Part shown: one piece after another, positions 9,325 to 16,101 of the stretch
Position numbering within the stretch: the first letter of the stretch is position 1
Layout: each line of letters opens with the position of its first letter
IMG/VR virus record: IMGVR_UViG_3300013093_000272
Coordinates: 1 to 24,296 of that record
From: a virus
Strand: one strand, 5' to 3'
DNA: 24,296 bases
The notes under the pieces: generated by a model
Told to the model about the DNA's origin: nothing
Databases searched by the model: none
What the model saw: the letters and a program-made list of their open reading frames with translations, nothing else
Translations under genes and position numbers: made by a program

Positions 9325-10208
9325 AATTTAATGGAATTCTCTAGTTGATTGACTGTTGATTTGGCAGAAGAAAGAATGCTGTTGTATAGACCACCAGTTT
9401 GTCCGGGTAGATTTACTTCACTATTTATTTGTTGCACAGCAGCGGCGGGTAGACCCTCAATATAAGATACTGAAGAATTTACCTCAGCAACGGCAGCTTG
9501 AACCTCTTTGGTTGCATCAGTGGCAGCCTTTGCTTCTTGTGCATATGCTTTAAGTTTGTTTGCAATTTGTATAGGTTCTGTCTGTGCTAAGTTACCAATA
9601 CCTGTACCTGGAGCACTAAATGCTGCAATAATTGCATCTTTAGCCAAACGAATCTCTTGCACAAAATACATTGCTTGTAGTTTTGCGGCAGCCAATGATG
9701 CTTTGATTGGTGTTGTAATGTCTTGCACCGCACTTCTTGTAGAATTAGTTGCTGAGATTGCTGAGTTTGCAATTTCACCTCTAGCCAATGGTGCAATCGT
9801 TGGTTGTCCTGGTGTGTATTGTGTTTGACCAGCAGGAACTTGAGGTGCTGCCGCAATTTCTGCCGCAGTTCTTGGGTCTTGGAAACCAGAATCTCCAGAT
9901 GCAACCGCACCTTGAATACCTGGTAAAACACCCATCATCACGGGGAACTGACCCGATTCACCATCAAAGAAGAAGCCAACAATGTAATCACCTTCTCTTG
10001 GTGTTGAAAAGTCTTTAGAGCGATTCAAAGGATACAGGGGCATACACCAAGGTAAATCGGATGTTGGTATCAGTTGTTTGTTGTCTGTGTGCCAACCAAA
10101 GATTCTAACTTGACAACGACCTACTTCTAATGGATCCATGCGGTTCTCAACAACACCTACCCACCACACGAAGCCATTAAGACCCGCAAAATTGTTTACC
10201 ATTTTCAT
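9321..10208 (-). CDS. 5: gp5-like baseplate hub protein, OB-fold part (no lysozyme domain)
   Basis: I place the start at 10208 (MKMVNNFAGL), 295 aa, instead of the upstream ATG at 10238. The 10208 ATG overlaps the previous stop as TAATG and is preceded by AAAGGA at 8-nt spacing. Residues ~9-100 contain WWVGVVENRMDPLEVGRCQV and GWH, a close match to the gp5/VgrG OB-fold motif (GVVEDRMDPLxxGRxxVR), then PLYPLNRSKDFSTPREGDYI and VMMGVLPG. The remaining ~190 residues are Ala/Gln-rich and partly coiled-coil-like. In T4 the OB fold docks gp5 on the gp27 trimer. The gene directly follows the gp27-like hub gene and precedes the spike gene, so the context supports a hub role. Confidence 0.87.
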   Translation of the reverse strand: MKMVNNFAGLNGFVWWVGVVENRMDPLEVGRCQVRIFGWHTDNKQLIPTSDLPWCMPLYPLNRSKDFSTPREGDYIVGFFFDGESGQFPVMMGVLPGIQGAVASGDSGFQDPRTAAEIAAAPQVPAGQTQYTPGQPTIAPLARGEIANSAISATNSTRSAVQDITTPIKASLAAAKLQAMYFVQEIRLAKDAIIAAFSAPGTGIGNLAQTEPIQIANKLKAYAQEAKAATDATKEVQAAVAEVNSSVSYIEGLPAAAVQQINSEVNLPGQTGGLYNSILSSAKSTVNQLENSIKL

Positions 10209-11569
10209 TATGTAATTCCTTTCACGGTATTGTTCCACAGTGAAGAACCTGTGCTAACCGCAGAATATTCGTTTGTATTACTTTCTTTTGCTAATTCCAA
10301 TACAGTTCTATATTGGTGCACAGTCAGCATATGTCTAACTGCTGTAACCAAATAGTTACCAGAATAGAAATCATCTGGTTCTTTTTTGTTCGGGTCTTTA
10401 GATAGTAAGTTGAATTTGATTACACGACCCACGGTCAATCCAGGGTCACCTGGAACTGATATTTTCACTCTTGTATAGTTGAGTAGAGGCAACTGTGCTG
10501 TTCTGTATGGAATATATGTTTCGGCAAAAATGTCGTGTGCTACAGAACCTGGATGGCTCTTGATGTAACTTGAATCGTTTTGATTATAGTTTGAGAATAC
10601 CAACTTGTAGACCGCCTGTGGTGTCTGATTCAAACCATCACCTTTTCGGTTGGTGAAATTATTGGTGATTGGAAATGTATTTAATTTACTTGCTTTGTTT
10701 GAATATGAACCGTAGTCAAAGTTAGTTATCTTGTATCTTCTCAACAACGGATCAATAGAAAGCAATTGGTTTGCATACACACCAGAATTGATTGCACCGA
10801 GTGAATCATATGAATCCATGATTTCATATGTCAATACATTGTAAATTTGTTGTGTATTTGTTTGTGTCTTTTGACTTACGTTTTTTGGATTGAAACTGTA
10901 AGCATTGTAAACTTCTTGCTTAAACAATGATTGTAGTGAACGATAGTTGTAACCAAACTTATCTTCATACAACAACATATCAGCACCTGGATTATTTGCA
11001 GGTCTTGCATATGTTGACATCCAATTGATTGCGTCAAATGGTTTGATGTTTGGAATTAAGAAGTCGTAAACACCATAAGTCTGTTCAATGCTTGCAATCT
11101 TATTGGTTGGAACTTGTAGATAAGTTTTTAGAATGTCAACAACATTGGATGCAATATCTTTACCTCTATAAGACTTGCTGACCTTGTATTGTTCCGACAA
11201 CAACAATTCTTCCGAACAAAAGTATAGAGAATATGTTTCTGTGTTGCCCTCATTCTCAGGTGTTCTTTTTGCTACCTTAAACACGCGGAAAATCTTGTCA
11301 ACGATATTGGTGGTGTCGTCTGCTTTACCAAAAGTCATACGAATGAATTCATTACCATTCATGTGCAACTTTTCAATGTAACCTGTTGCATCAACCAACA
11401 TCAAATAACCAGATGCTGTGTTATTAAAGATATCTTCATTATAAGACAGTTCAACTAAAATATTCTTTACATCGAATGTGCTAACAGAAGTTAACAATGT
11501 CAAGTTGATTAGTGTATAGTCATTTGGGTAAACTATACCTGTCTTATTTAATCCTGGTGTATCTGCCAT
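10208..11569 (-). CDS. gp27-like baseplate hub protein
   Basis: This 453-aa protein begins MADTPGLNKTGIVYPNDYTL. N-terminal half: VELSYNEDIFNNTASGYLML and FIRMTFGKADDTTN resemble the first beta-barrel of phage hub proteins (gp27, gpD/VgrG hub). A middle segment, IPNIKPFDAINWMSTYARPA (~170-190), is typical of hub proteins from aquatic T4-like phages. The C-terminal part has VGRVIKFNLLSKDP and YSGNYLVTAVRHMLTVHQYR, a second barrel-like pattern where hub domains often end. T4 gp27 is 391 aa and forms the trimeric torus that carries gp5. Being immediately upstream of the gp5-type gene strengthens the call. Both ends overlap neighbours by one base (TAATG). Confidence 0.78.
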   Translation of the reverse strand: MADTPGLNKTGIVYPNDYTLINLTLLTSVSTFDVKNILVELSYNEDIFNNTASGYLMLVDATGYIEKLHMNGNEFIRMTFGKADDTTNIVDKIFRVFKVAKRTPENEGNTETYSLYFCSEELLLSEQYKVSKSYRGKDIASNVVDILKTYLQVPTNKIASIEQTYGVYDFLIPNIKPFDAINWMSTYARPANNPGADMLLYEDKFGYNYRSLQSLFKQEVYNAYSFNPKNVSQKTQTNTQQIYNVLTYEIMDSYDSLGAINSGVYANQLLSIDPLLRRYKITNFDYGSYSNKASKLNTFPITNNFTNRKGDGLNQTPQAVYKLVFSNYNQNDSSYIKSHPGSVAHDIFAETYIPYRTAQLPLLNYTRVKISVPGDPGLTVGRVIKFNLLSKDPNKKEPDDFYSGNYLVTAVRHMLTVHQYRTVLELAKESNTNEYSAVSTGSSLWNNTVKGIT

Positions 11570-12243
11570 TATTTACTCATCAATGATTTGAATTGTTGTT
11601 CAAATTGCGGTACATAAATTGAATTGACCAAATTGATAGTTCTATTTGCTTCATTCTGTTGAATTTCATAATCATAGATTGATTGTGTTGAAGCTGAGTA
11701 AGTCTTGGTTACAAAGTTTCCATTGGGGAAGTAAACAGGAGTACCAGGATTCTGACTAATAAGAACATTAACATTTGCGTATGCTGCCGCATCAATTGTA
11801 TAATTTGTTATTGTTGTATTTGATGAAGCACTCTCATATGTTGTCAATGTCAATAGGTAATCTTGTATTGTGCTTTGTGTATAAGACAATACTTGTGTTG
11901 ATGTTACATCTGCAACAGCAATGTTTAATGTGTTTGCTGTGACTTCACTGTATTTGTCAATGATGTAATCGTTGAACAAGTTTGGTCCCATTGGCCATTG
12001 CCATTGGGGGTCAATGATTTGATTTGAATACAATACAATCCAATAGCGATATGGATCACCATAATACTTGTTAGCAATAGATTCTGGCGTATCGCCATCT
12101 TGAATGTCATATGTATAGAATAACAAAGGGTTGTTCAACAAAGTGGGAACAACTTCAGACCTCAACATCAAATTTGTAAGTGCAACTTGATTGCCGTTAT
12201 AGTCGGTTGAAGCAATGATGGGAAAACTTTGAAAATATTTCAT
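11569..12243 (-). CDS. 53: gp53-like baseplate wedge protein with LysM-like segment
   Basis: This 224-aa protein (T4 gp53, 196 aa) begins MKYFQSFPII. Residues ~45-85 hold YDIQDGDTPESIANKYYGDP and YRYWIVLYSNQIIDPQWQWP. This is a LysM-like fold signature followed by the W-rich stretch seen in gp53 homologues. The C-terminus (YDYEIQQNEANRTINLVN, then VPQFEQQFK) also fits the family. gp53 clamps gp6/gp25 wedge units together around the hub. The start overlaps the gp48 stop (TAATG). The segment at ~105-180 is rich in Thr/Ser/Asn and seems to be a lineage-specific insert. Confidence 0.9.
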   Translation of the reverse strand: MKYFQSFPIIASTDYNGNQVALTNLMLRSEVVPTLLNNPLLFYTYDIQDGDTPESIANKYYGDPYRYWIVLYSNQIIDPQWQWPMGPNLFNDYIIDKYSEVTANTLNIAVADVTSTQVLSYTQSTIQDYLLTLTTYESASSNTTITNYTIDAAAYANVNVLISQNPGTPVYFPNGNFVTKTYSASTQSIYDYEIQQNEANRTINLVNSIYVPQFEQQFKSLMSK

Positions 12244-13424
12244 TATCTCAGTCCTTGAGGATCATTAATATTCTGAAAGCCCTTTTGTAGACGGCCTCTA
12301 TCAACAATTTCGAGTTCTTTGAATTGTAATGTCAATGTTGTTTGAACAGGAACACCATCAGTGTGTGCGGCAAAACCATTTGGTGCATAGTTAACATCAA
12401 TGTTTTCCAATACACAGTCAGCATATTTTGGAAGATATTGATTCTCTGCACCTTTAACTTTGAATTGAACCGAAAACAAAGAAGGTGGAACCAAATACAT
12501 GCTTTGACTTGATACCGCAGCGCCACTTGTTAGTGTTGGTGCAGCATGATATTTGAATTTATAAATGATATTATCTACAGCCTTTGCTTCTTGCTGTGAT
12601 TTTGGTGTGAATGTAAATGATAGTTGAAAGGTTCTCATTGAAAGACCTTTATATACCATTTGAACTTGTGGATTAATTGCTAGACCTTGACCTTGCAATA
12701 AAATTGAATTTAGTGCCGAACTATCAGCACCAATATTTCCTGCCAGATTGGAACCTGCTTGCACTGCTAATCCGATTGCATTTGGGTCAGAAGAAACTGC
12801 ACCAAAAACTTTTTTACCTGTTTTTATATCAAACCCACCACCAGCGGCAGCATCACCAAAAGGTTTTGCAAGTTGGTCTAATGACCTTAAATTATTGATT
12901 GTGTCACCTAAAGCATCTCTTAGACTGACCTCAGAATATTCTGCATTATAAGTTGCAGTTAATGTGTCTGGCATATACAATGAGATGATTGTATCTAACT
13001 TTTTAACTGGTGGAGAGATTGAAAGGCCCTCTTTTAGTGTAGTTGAAATACCATTCACCAAATTTGTACCAATGCTTGCTAATTCTGGTGATAGTTTTGA
13101 TGCCAAATTATTAATTGTACCAAGAACTGATTGTCCTGTTTGTGTTCCAGCACCTTGTTGAATCAAACCACCAAGAGCGGTTGTTGAATTTAGTTTTAAA
13201 TTAGGTTGACTTGGTGTTGTCTCATAAGATGCAGGCACAACCTCTTTGATAGAGAATTGAACATAGTGTGTTTTTGTCGCATCCGTAGCAAGTTCTTGTG
13301 GATAATTCAGAGTTGTTAGACTTTTACCACCAAAAAGTGCAGCCAAAGGTCCGCTTGCCACCTGACCTAGTGCTCCAGGTAGTGCTACACCACCTACTGC
13401 TGTTGGAATTGAAATTATTGCCAT
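12243..13424 (-). CDS. 48: gp48-like baseplate-tail tube junction protein
   Basis: This 393-aa protein has an N-terminal LNYPQELATDATKTHYVQFS (about 38-57), which resembles the YP.D......HYM.F opening of gp48. The C-terminal third has FQLSFTFTPKSQQEAKAVDN, IIYKFKYHAAP and LPKYADCVLENIDVNYAPNG, the tail-tube-like domain of gp48/gp54. In T4 gp48 (364 aa) sits on the gp27 hub and nucleates the tail tube. It is first in the minus-strand baseplate operon and starts 33 bp from the divergent gp4 gene. The start lacks a clear Shine-Dalgarno (AAGACGAAC before ATG). A paralogous gp54 is possible but the length fits gp48 better. Confidence 0.85.
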   Translation of the reverse strand: MAIISIPTAVGGVALPGALGQVASGPLAALFGGKSLTTLNYPQELATDATKTHYVQFSIKEVVPASYETTPSQPNLKLNSTTALGGLIQQGAGTQTGQSVLGTINNLASKLSPELASIGTNLVNGISTTLKEGLSISPPVKKLDTIISLYMPDTLTATYNAEYSEVSLRDALGDTINNLRSLDQLAKPFGDAAAGGGFDIKTGKKVFGAVSSDPNAIGLAVQAGSNLAGNIGADSSALNSILLQGQGLAINPQVQMVYKGLSMRTFQLSFTFTPKSQQEAKAVDNIIYKFKYHAAPTLTSGAAVSSQSMYLVPPSLFSVQFKVKGAENQYLPKYADCVLENIDVNYAPNGFAAHTDGVPVQTTLTLQFKELEIVDRGRLQKGFQNINDPQGLR

Positions 13425-13438
13425 GTTCGTCTTAAAAT
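13409..13438 (+). promoter_or_regulatory. candidate sigma70-like promoter for the plus-strand operon
   Basis: TTGAAA (13409-13414) and TAAAAT (13433-13438) lie 18 bp apart on the plus strand upstream of gp4, each 5 of 6 bases from the sigma70 consensus. It overlaps the divergent gp48 start. In AT-rich DNA such matches arise by chance, so confidence is low. Confidence 0.3.
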
Positions 13439-13451
13439 GAGGAATATATAC

Positions 13452-13459
13452 TATTTATG
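13452..13459 (-). promoter_or_regulatory. candidate late promoter (CATAAATA) for the minus-strand baseplate operon
   Basis: CATAAATA on the minus strand is 7 of 8 bases of the T4 late octamer. It lies 27 nt before the gp48 ATG and overlaps the start codon of the divergent gp4 gene. It would drive the whole gp48-to-gp8 operon with a leader of about 20 nt. The position is the best of the late-promoter-like sites here. Confidence 0.42.
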
Positions 13460-13891
13460 GCTTATTCTGGAAGATTTACACCTAAGAATCCACAAAAGTA
13501 TGTGGGTGACTATAAAAACATCATTTACCGCTCATCGTGGGAATGCAAAGTCATGACATGGTTGGACAAAAACCCTGATATTATATCTTGGGCGTCCGAA
13601 GAACTCATCATACCTTATGTATCTCCTGTGGATGGAAAGTACCACCGATACTTTCCTGACTTCCTGGTCAAGGTTAGAACCAAAGATGGTAAGTTAAAAA
13701 CACTTATGATTGAGGTCAAACCCAAGAAACAGACCATGGAACCAGAGAAAAAGAAACGAGTGACCAAACAATACATCCAAGAAGTGGTAACTTACGGTGT
13801 GAATCAAGCAAAGTGGAAAGCCGCAAACGAATATTGTCTTGACCGTGGTTGGGAGTTCAAAATCTTCACTGAAGACCATCTAGGTCTCTAA
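13457..13891 (+). CDS. 4: gp4-like head completion protein, PD-(D/E)XK nuclease fold
   Basis: This 144-aa protein (T4 gp4, 150 aa) begins MAYSGRFTPKNPQKYVGDYK. Catalytic-type residues appear in order: Glu29 in RSSWECK, Asp68 in YFPDF, and Glu86-Val-Lys88 in MIEVKPKK, the layout of PD-(D/E)XK nucleases of TnsA-like type. The gp4 family acts after DNA packaging, closing filled heads before tail joining, possibly by trimming DNA. It opens the plus-strand operon; GAGGA lies 13 nt upstream of the ATG, which is long. It starts next to gp48/gp53, and in T4 too gene 4 is beside gene 53. Confidence 0.9.
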   Translation: MAYSGRFTPKNPQKYVGDYKNIIYRSSWECKVMTWLDKNPDIISWASEELIIPYVSPVDGKYHRYFPDFLVKVRTKDGKLKTLMIEVKPKKQTMEPEKKKRVTKQYIQEVVTYGVNQAKWKAANEYCLDRGWEFKIFTEDHLGL

Positions 13892-13902
13892 CTAAATAGA
13901 AG

Positions 13903-14532
13903 ATGGCAACATCTAAACTAACCTCACTTGCAGAACAAAAGACGGCTCTTGGTCATAAAACTATGTCCAAAGATGCTACCGTATGGTTGCAAGGAAAGAT
14001 ATCTGAACTGAAAAAAGGCCAGATTTCTCAAATACCATCTACTATAAACCGTGAAAAGTTTAGGCAGATGAACCAGTTTAGACTGGGAATGATGTATTGT
14101 TTCTATTACGACCCTAAAACAAAGGCAGATTTGCCATATTGGGATAGATTTCCAATGGTTTTGGTGCTAGAAAGATACAATGATGGTTTCTTGGGACTGA
14201 ATATACACTATCTTCCTGTTAAATGGCGTATTGCTTTTATGAACAAGCTGATGAGATATGCACAGTTGACACCTAATGATGATATACAAAGAATGAGAAT
14301 CTCATATGACATTCTGAATGCAACCAAAAAGTATGCTGAGTTTAAACCATGTTTGAAAAGATACTTGCATAGCCACATTCGTTCTAGATTGTTGATGATT
14401 CAACCTAATGAATGGGATGTTGCAACATTGCTACCTATACAACAATTTAGAGGTGCCAAACCACAAGAAGTCTGGAGAGACTCGGTTCAAGAGTGGAAAG
14501 ACCATATGGCACATTTTAACCAAGAAGAATAA
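13903..14532 (+). CDS. conserved phage protein next to gp4, possibly gp2-like DNA end protector
   Basis: This 209-aa protein has a core YCFYYDPKTKADLPYWDRFP (about 66-85) and DGFLGLNIHYLPVKWRIAFM (95-115). I recognise that pattern from proteins encoded near gp4 in aquatic T4-like phages. In T4, gene 2 (DNA end protector on the packaged genome) lies next to gene 4, so a gp2 role is possible. T4 gp2 is longer (274 aa) and I cannot confirm homology, so no symbol is given. The last third is basic with Trp-rich segments (VWRDSVQEWKDHMAHF). The start is preceded by CTAAATA-GAAG, another TAAATA-N4-ATG start, though GAAG may serve as a weak ribosome site. Confidence 0.6.
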   Translation: MATSKLTSLAEQKTALGHKTMSKDATVWLQGKISELKKGQISQIPSTINREKFRQMNQFRLGMMYCFYYDPKTKADLPYWDRFPMVLVLERYNDGFLGLNIHYLPVKWRIAFMNKLMRYAQLTPNDDIQRMRISYDILNATKKYAEFKPCLKRYLHSHIRSRLLMIQPNEWDVATLLPIQQFRGAKPQEVWRDSVQEWKDHMAHFNQEE

Positions 14533-14534
14533 AA

Positions 14535-15173
14535 ATGAATTCAAACATTTCATCGTTTTTAAGTTCATTTAAGGGTGATATTGCAAGACCAAATAGGTTT
14601 GATGTTACCATTAATGCGCCCATTCCTTTACTTCCATACATTGCGACCAGTCGTAACTTGACCTTTAGATGTGAGAGTGCACAGTTGCCAAGCAGAACTT
14701 TTGCAACTACCGACCAAAAGTTTGGTGCAAACCCTATTGAAAAACATGCATATCAGTCAAACTATAATGAGTCTGAAATGACTTTCATTGTTTCAGATAA
14801 CATGTCCGAAAAGATTTTCTTTGATGCATGGATGGAGTTTATCAACCCAACCATCTCATTTGATTTCAATTACAGAAACGATTACATATCTACACTACAA
14901 GTAAACCAATACAGTGTAGATAACAAATTGACATACTCGGTTAACTTGATTGATGCATTTCCAGTTTCTGTAAATCAATTAGACCTAGACTGGTCTAATG
15001 ATGGTCACCACAAATTGACCGTTGTTTTTGCTTACAGATACTGGCAAAACAATTCTATTCAAGCACTTGGTTCCAGCCTATTGCAGGCTGGTATTTCTAG
15101 TGTTCTTAACAACACAGGTGGTTTGACAGGTTTGACAGCTAATGGAATTAATGCGATAACAAATAATTTTTAA
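14535..15173 (+). CDS. tail-tube-fold protein (gp19/gp54-related)
   Basis: This 212-aa protein begins MNSNISSFLSSFKGDIARPN. The DIARPNRFDVTI opening (14-25), followed by LTFRCESAQLPSRTFATTDQ and later FFDAWMEFINPTISFDFNYR, matches the phage tail-tube protein pattern (T4 gp19: ARPN.F.V...F.C...LP). A single tube protein is normally encoded beside the sheath gene. This copy lies among hub and initiation genes and is longer than gp19 (163 aa), so a tube initiator or hub-proximal ring (gp54-like role) is more likely. The AAGAAGAATAA just before the ATG supplies the ribosome site inside the preceding gene's end. An alternative is that it is the main tube protein. Confidence 0.65.
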   Translation: MNSNISSFLSSFKGDIARPNRFDVTINAPIPLLPYIATSRNLTFRCESAQLPSRTFATTDQKFGANPIEKHAYQSNYNESEMTFIVSDNMSEKIFFDAWMEFINPTISFDFNYRNDYISTLQVNQYSVDNKLTYSVNLIDAFPVSVNQLDLDWSNDGHHKLTVVFAYRYWQNNSIQALGSSLLQAGISSVLNNTGGLTGLTANGINAITNNF

Positions 15174-15190
15174 TGATTTGAGGAGATATA

Positions 15191-15913
15191 ATGGCTTTAC
15201 CAAAAATTGATACACCAATCTATGATTTGACTTTACCGCTATCTAAGAAACTGATTCGTTTTAGACCTTTCTTGGTCAAAGAACAACGTAATCTTATGAT
15301 GGCAATGGAATCAGACGATAAAGAAACTATTCAAAAGAACATCAAACAAGTTTTACATAACTGTACCTTGACAGAGAATGTAGACATTGATTCTTTACCT
15401 ATTCTTGATATTGAATACTATTTCATTCAACTGAGGGCCCGTTCTGTTGGTGAAGTTGTTGAAAACAAATATCGTTGTGAGAACGTTGTTAACGGTGCTC
15501 CATGTGGTCATTTGATGGAAAACAAATTCAACTTGTTGGAAATCAAAGTTAACCAAAGTGATGTTAAAGATGAAATTCAATTGACCGATAAGATTAGCAT
15601 TAAGCTAAGTTATCCGAAGTTTTCAGTATTGAATGCTTCAGCACAAATTGAAACTGCAACTGATATGGCATTTGAAATGATTATAAGCAGCATTGTTCAC
15701 ATTTTTGATGGTGAGCAATTTTACTATGCAAATGAAGTTGCAAAAGAAGAATTTGTTGAATTTATTGAATCTTTGAATACTGACCAATTTGGAAAGATTG
15801 AAGAATTCTTTGACAACCTACCTACATTGAATAAGACCCTTGAAATGGACTGTGGTAAGTGTGGTTTTCACCATACGATTGAGGTGGAAGGGTTAGAAAA
15901 TTTTTTCGGGTAA
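15191..15913 (+). CDS. 26: gp26-like baseplate hub assembly protein with Cys4 zinc-site pattern
   Basis: This 240-aa protein begins MALPKIDTPIYDLTLPLSKK; T4 gp26 is 208 aa. The N-terminal YDLTLPLSKKLIRFRPFLVK is the family hallmark. Four cysteines pair as C96-x8-C105 (YRCENVVNGAPCGHLM) and C221-x2-C224 (MDCGKCGFHH), a likely zinc site. gp26 acts in hub assembly. A strong GAGGAG ribosome site lies upstream. Two codons before the stop the frame runs over T TTT TTC, and the -1 frame stays open for about 60 more codons. gp26 may therefore be made in a normal and a frameshifted long form. Confidence 0.85.
   Translation: MALPKIDTPIYDLTLPLSKKLIRFRPFLVKEQRNLMMAMESDDKETIQKNIKQVLHNCTLTENVDIDSLPILDIEYYFIQLRARSVGEVVENKYRCENVVNGAPCGHLMENKFNLLEIKVNQSDVKDEIQLTDKISIKLSYPKFSVLNASAQIETATDMAFEMIISSIVHIFDGEQFYYANEVAKEEFVEFIESLNTDQFGKIEEFFDNLPTLNKTLEMDCGKCGFHHTIEVEGLENFFG
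15881..15907 (+). promoter_or_regulatory. probable programmed -1 ribosomal frameshift site in gp26
   Basis: The heptamer T TTT TTC (15901-15907) is in the correct register for tandem -1 slippage (AAT TTT TTC in the gp26 frame) and is followed by GGG and the gp26 stop TAA (15911-15913). Upstream lies the anti-Shine-Dalgarno-like stretch GAGGTGGAAGGG (15881-15892), 8-14 nt before the slip site. Known -1 sites such as E. coli dnaX use an internal SD at similar distance as a stimulator. After the shift the ribosome reads CGG GTA ACA TTT and continues to TGA at 16099-16101. Confidence 0.65.
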
Positions 15914-16101
15914 CATTTCGTCATGATACATTAAGAAATTATTATACGACAAACTTTGCATTGATGCAACATCACAAATACAGTTTGTCGGAACTTGAAG
16001 GTATGATACCTTGGGAGCGTGAAGTTTACGTTACTATGCTTGCTCAGTATATTGAAGAAGAAAATGAGAAGATAAAACAAAGAAACATGGAACGTAGATG
16101 A
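15907..16101 (+). CDS. -1-frame extension of gp26 (gp51-like small hub/tail chaperone segment)
   Basis: The -1 frame relative to gp26 is open from 15883 to the TGA at 16099-16101. From the slip site it encodes 64 residues: RVTFRHDTLRNYYTTNFALM, QHHKYSLSELEGMIPWEREV, then YVTMLAQYIEEENEKIKQRN and MERR. The WEREVYVTML...EEENEK pattern resembles the second product of phage tail-assembly chaperone pairs and the small gp51-like ORFs I recall after gp26 in aquatic T4-like phages. No ATG with a ribosome site exists near its beginning; the first ATG (15964) would give only 45 residues. The gap between gp26 and the next gene is otherwise unexplained, and the TGA overlaps the next start (ATGA), which shows that this frame is translated. 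Frameshift expression is inferred. Confidence 0.7.
   Translation, partial: RVTFRHDTLRNYYTTNFALMQHHKYSLSELEGMIPWEREVYVTMLAQYIEEENEKIKQRNMERR

Noticed and set aside
9422-9429. AATAAATA late-promoter-like site on the minus strand
   Set aside because: It lies inside the OB-domain gene, well upstream of the next start, and has only a partial match. Chance is likely in AT-rich DNA.
10209-10238. Upstream start for the gp5 OB-domain gene
   Set aside because: The ATG at 10208 has a ribosome site at good spacing and the TAATG overlap seen at the neighbouring genes. The extra 10 residues (MEQYRERNYI) overlap the end of the hub gene.
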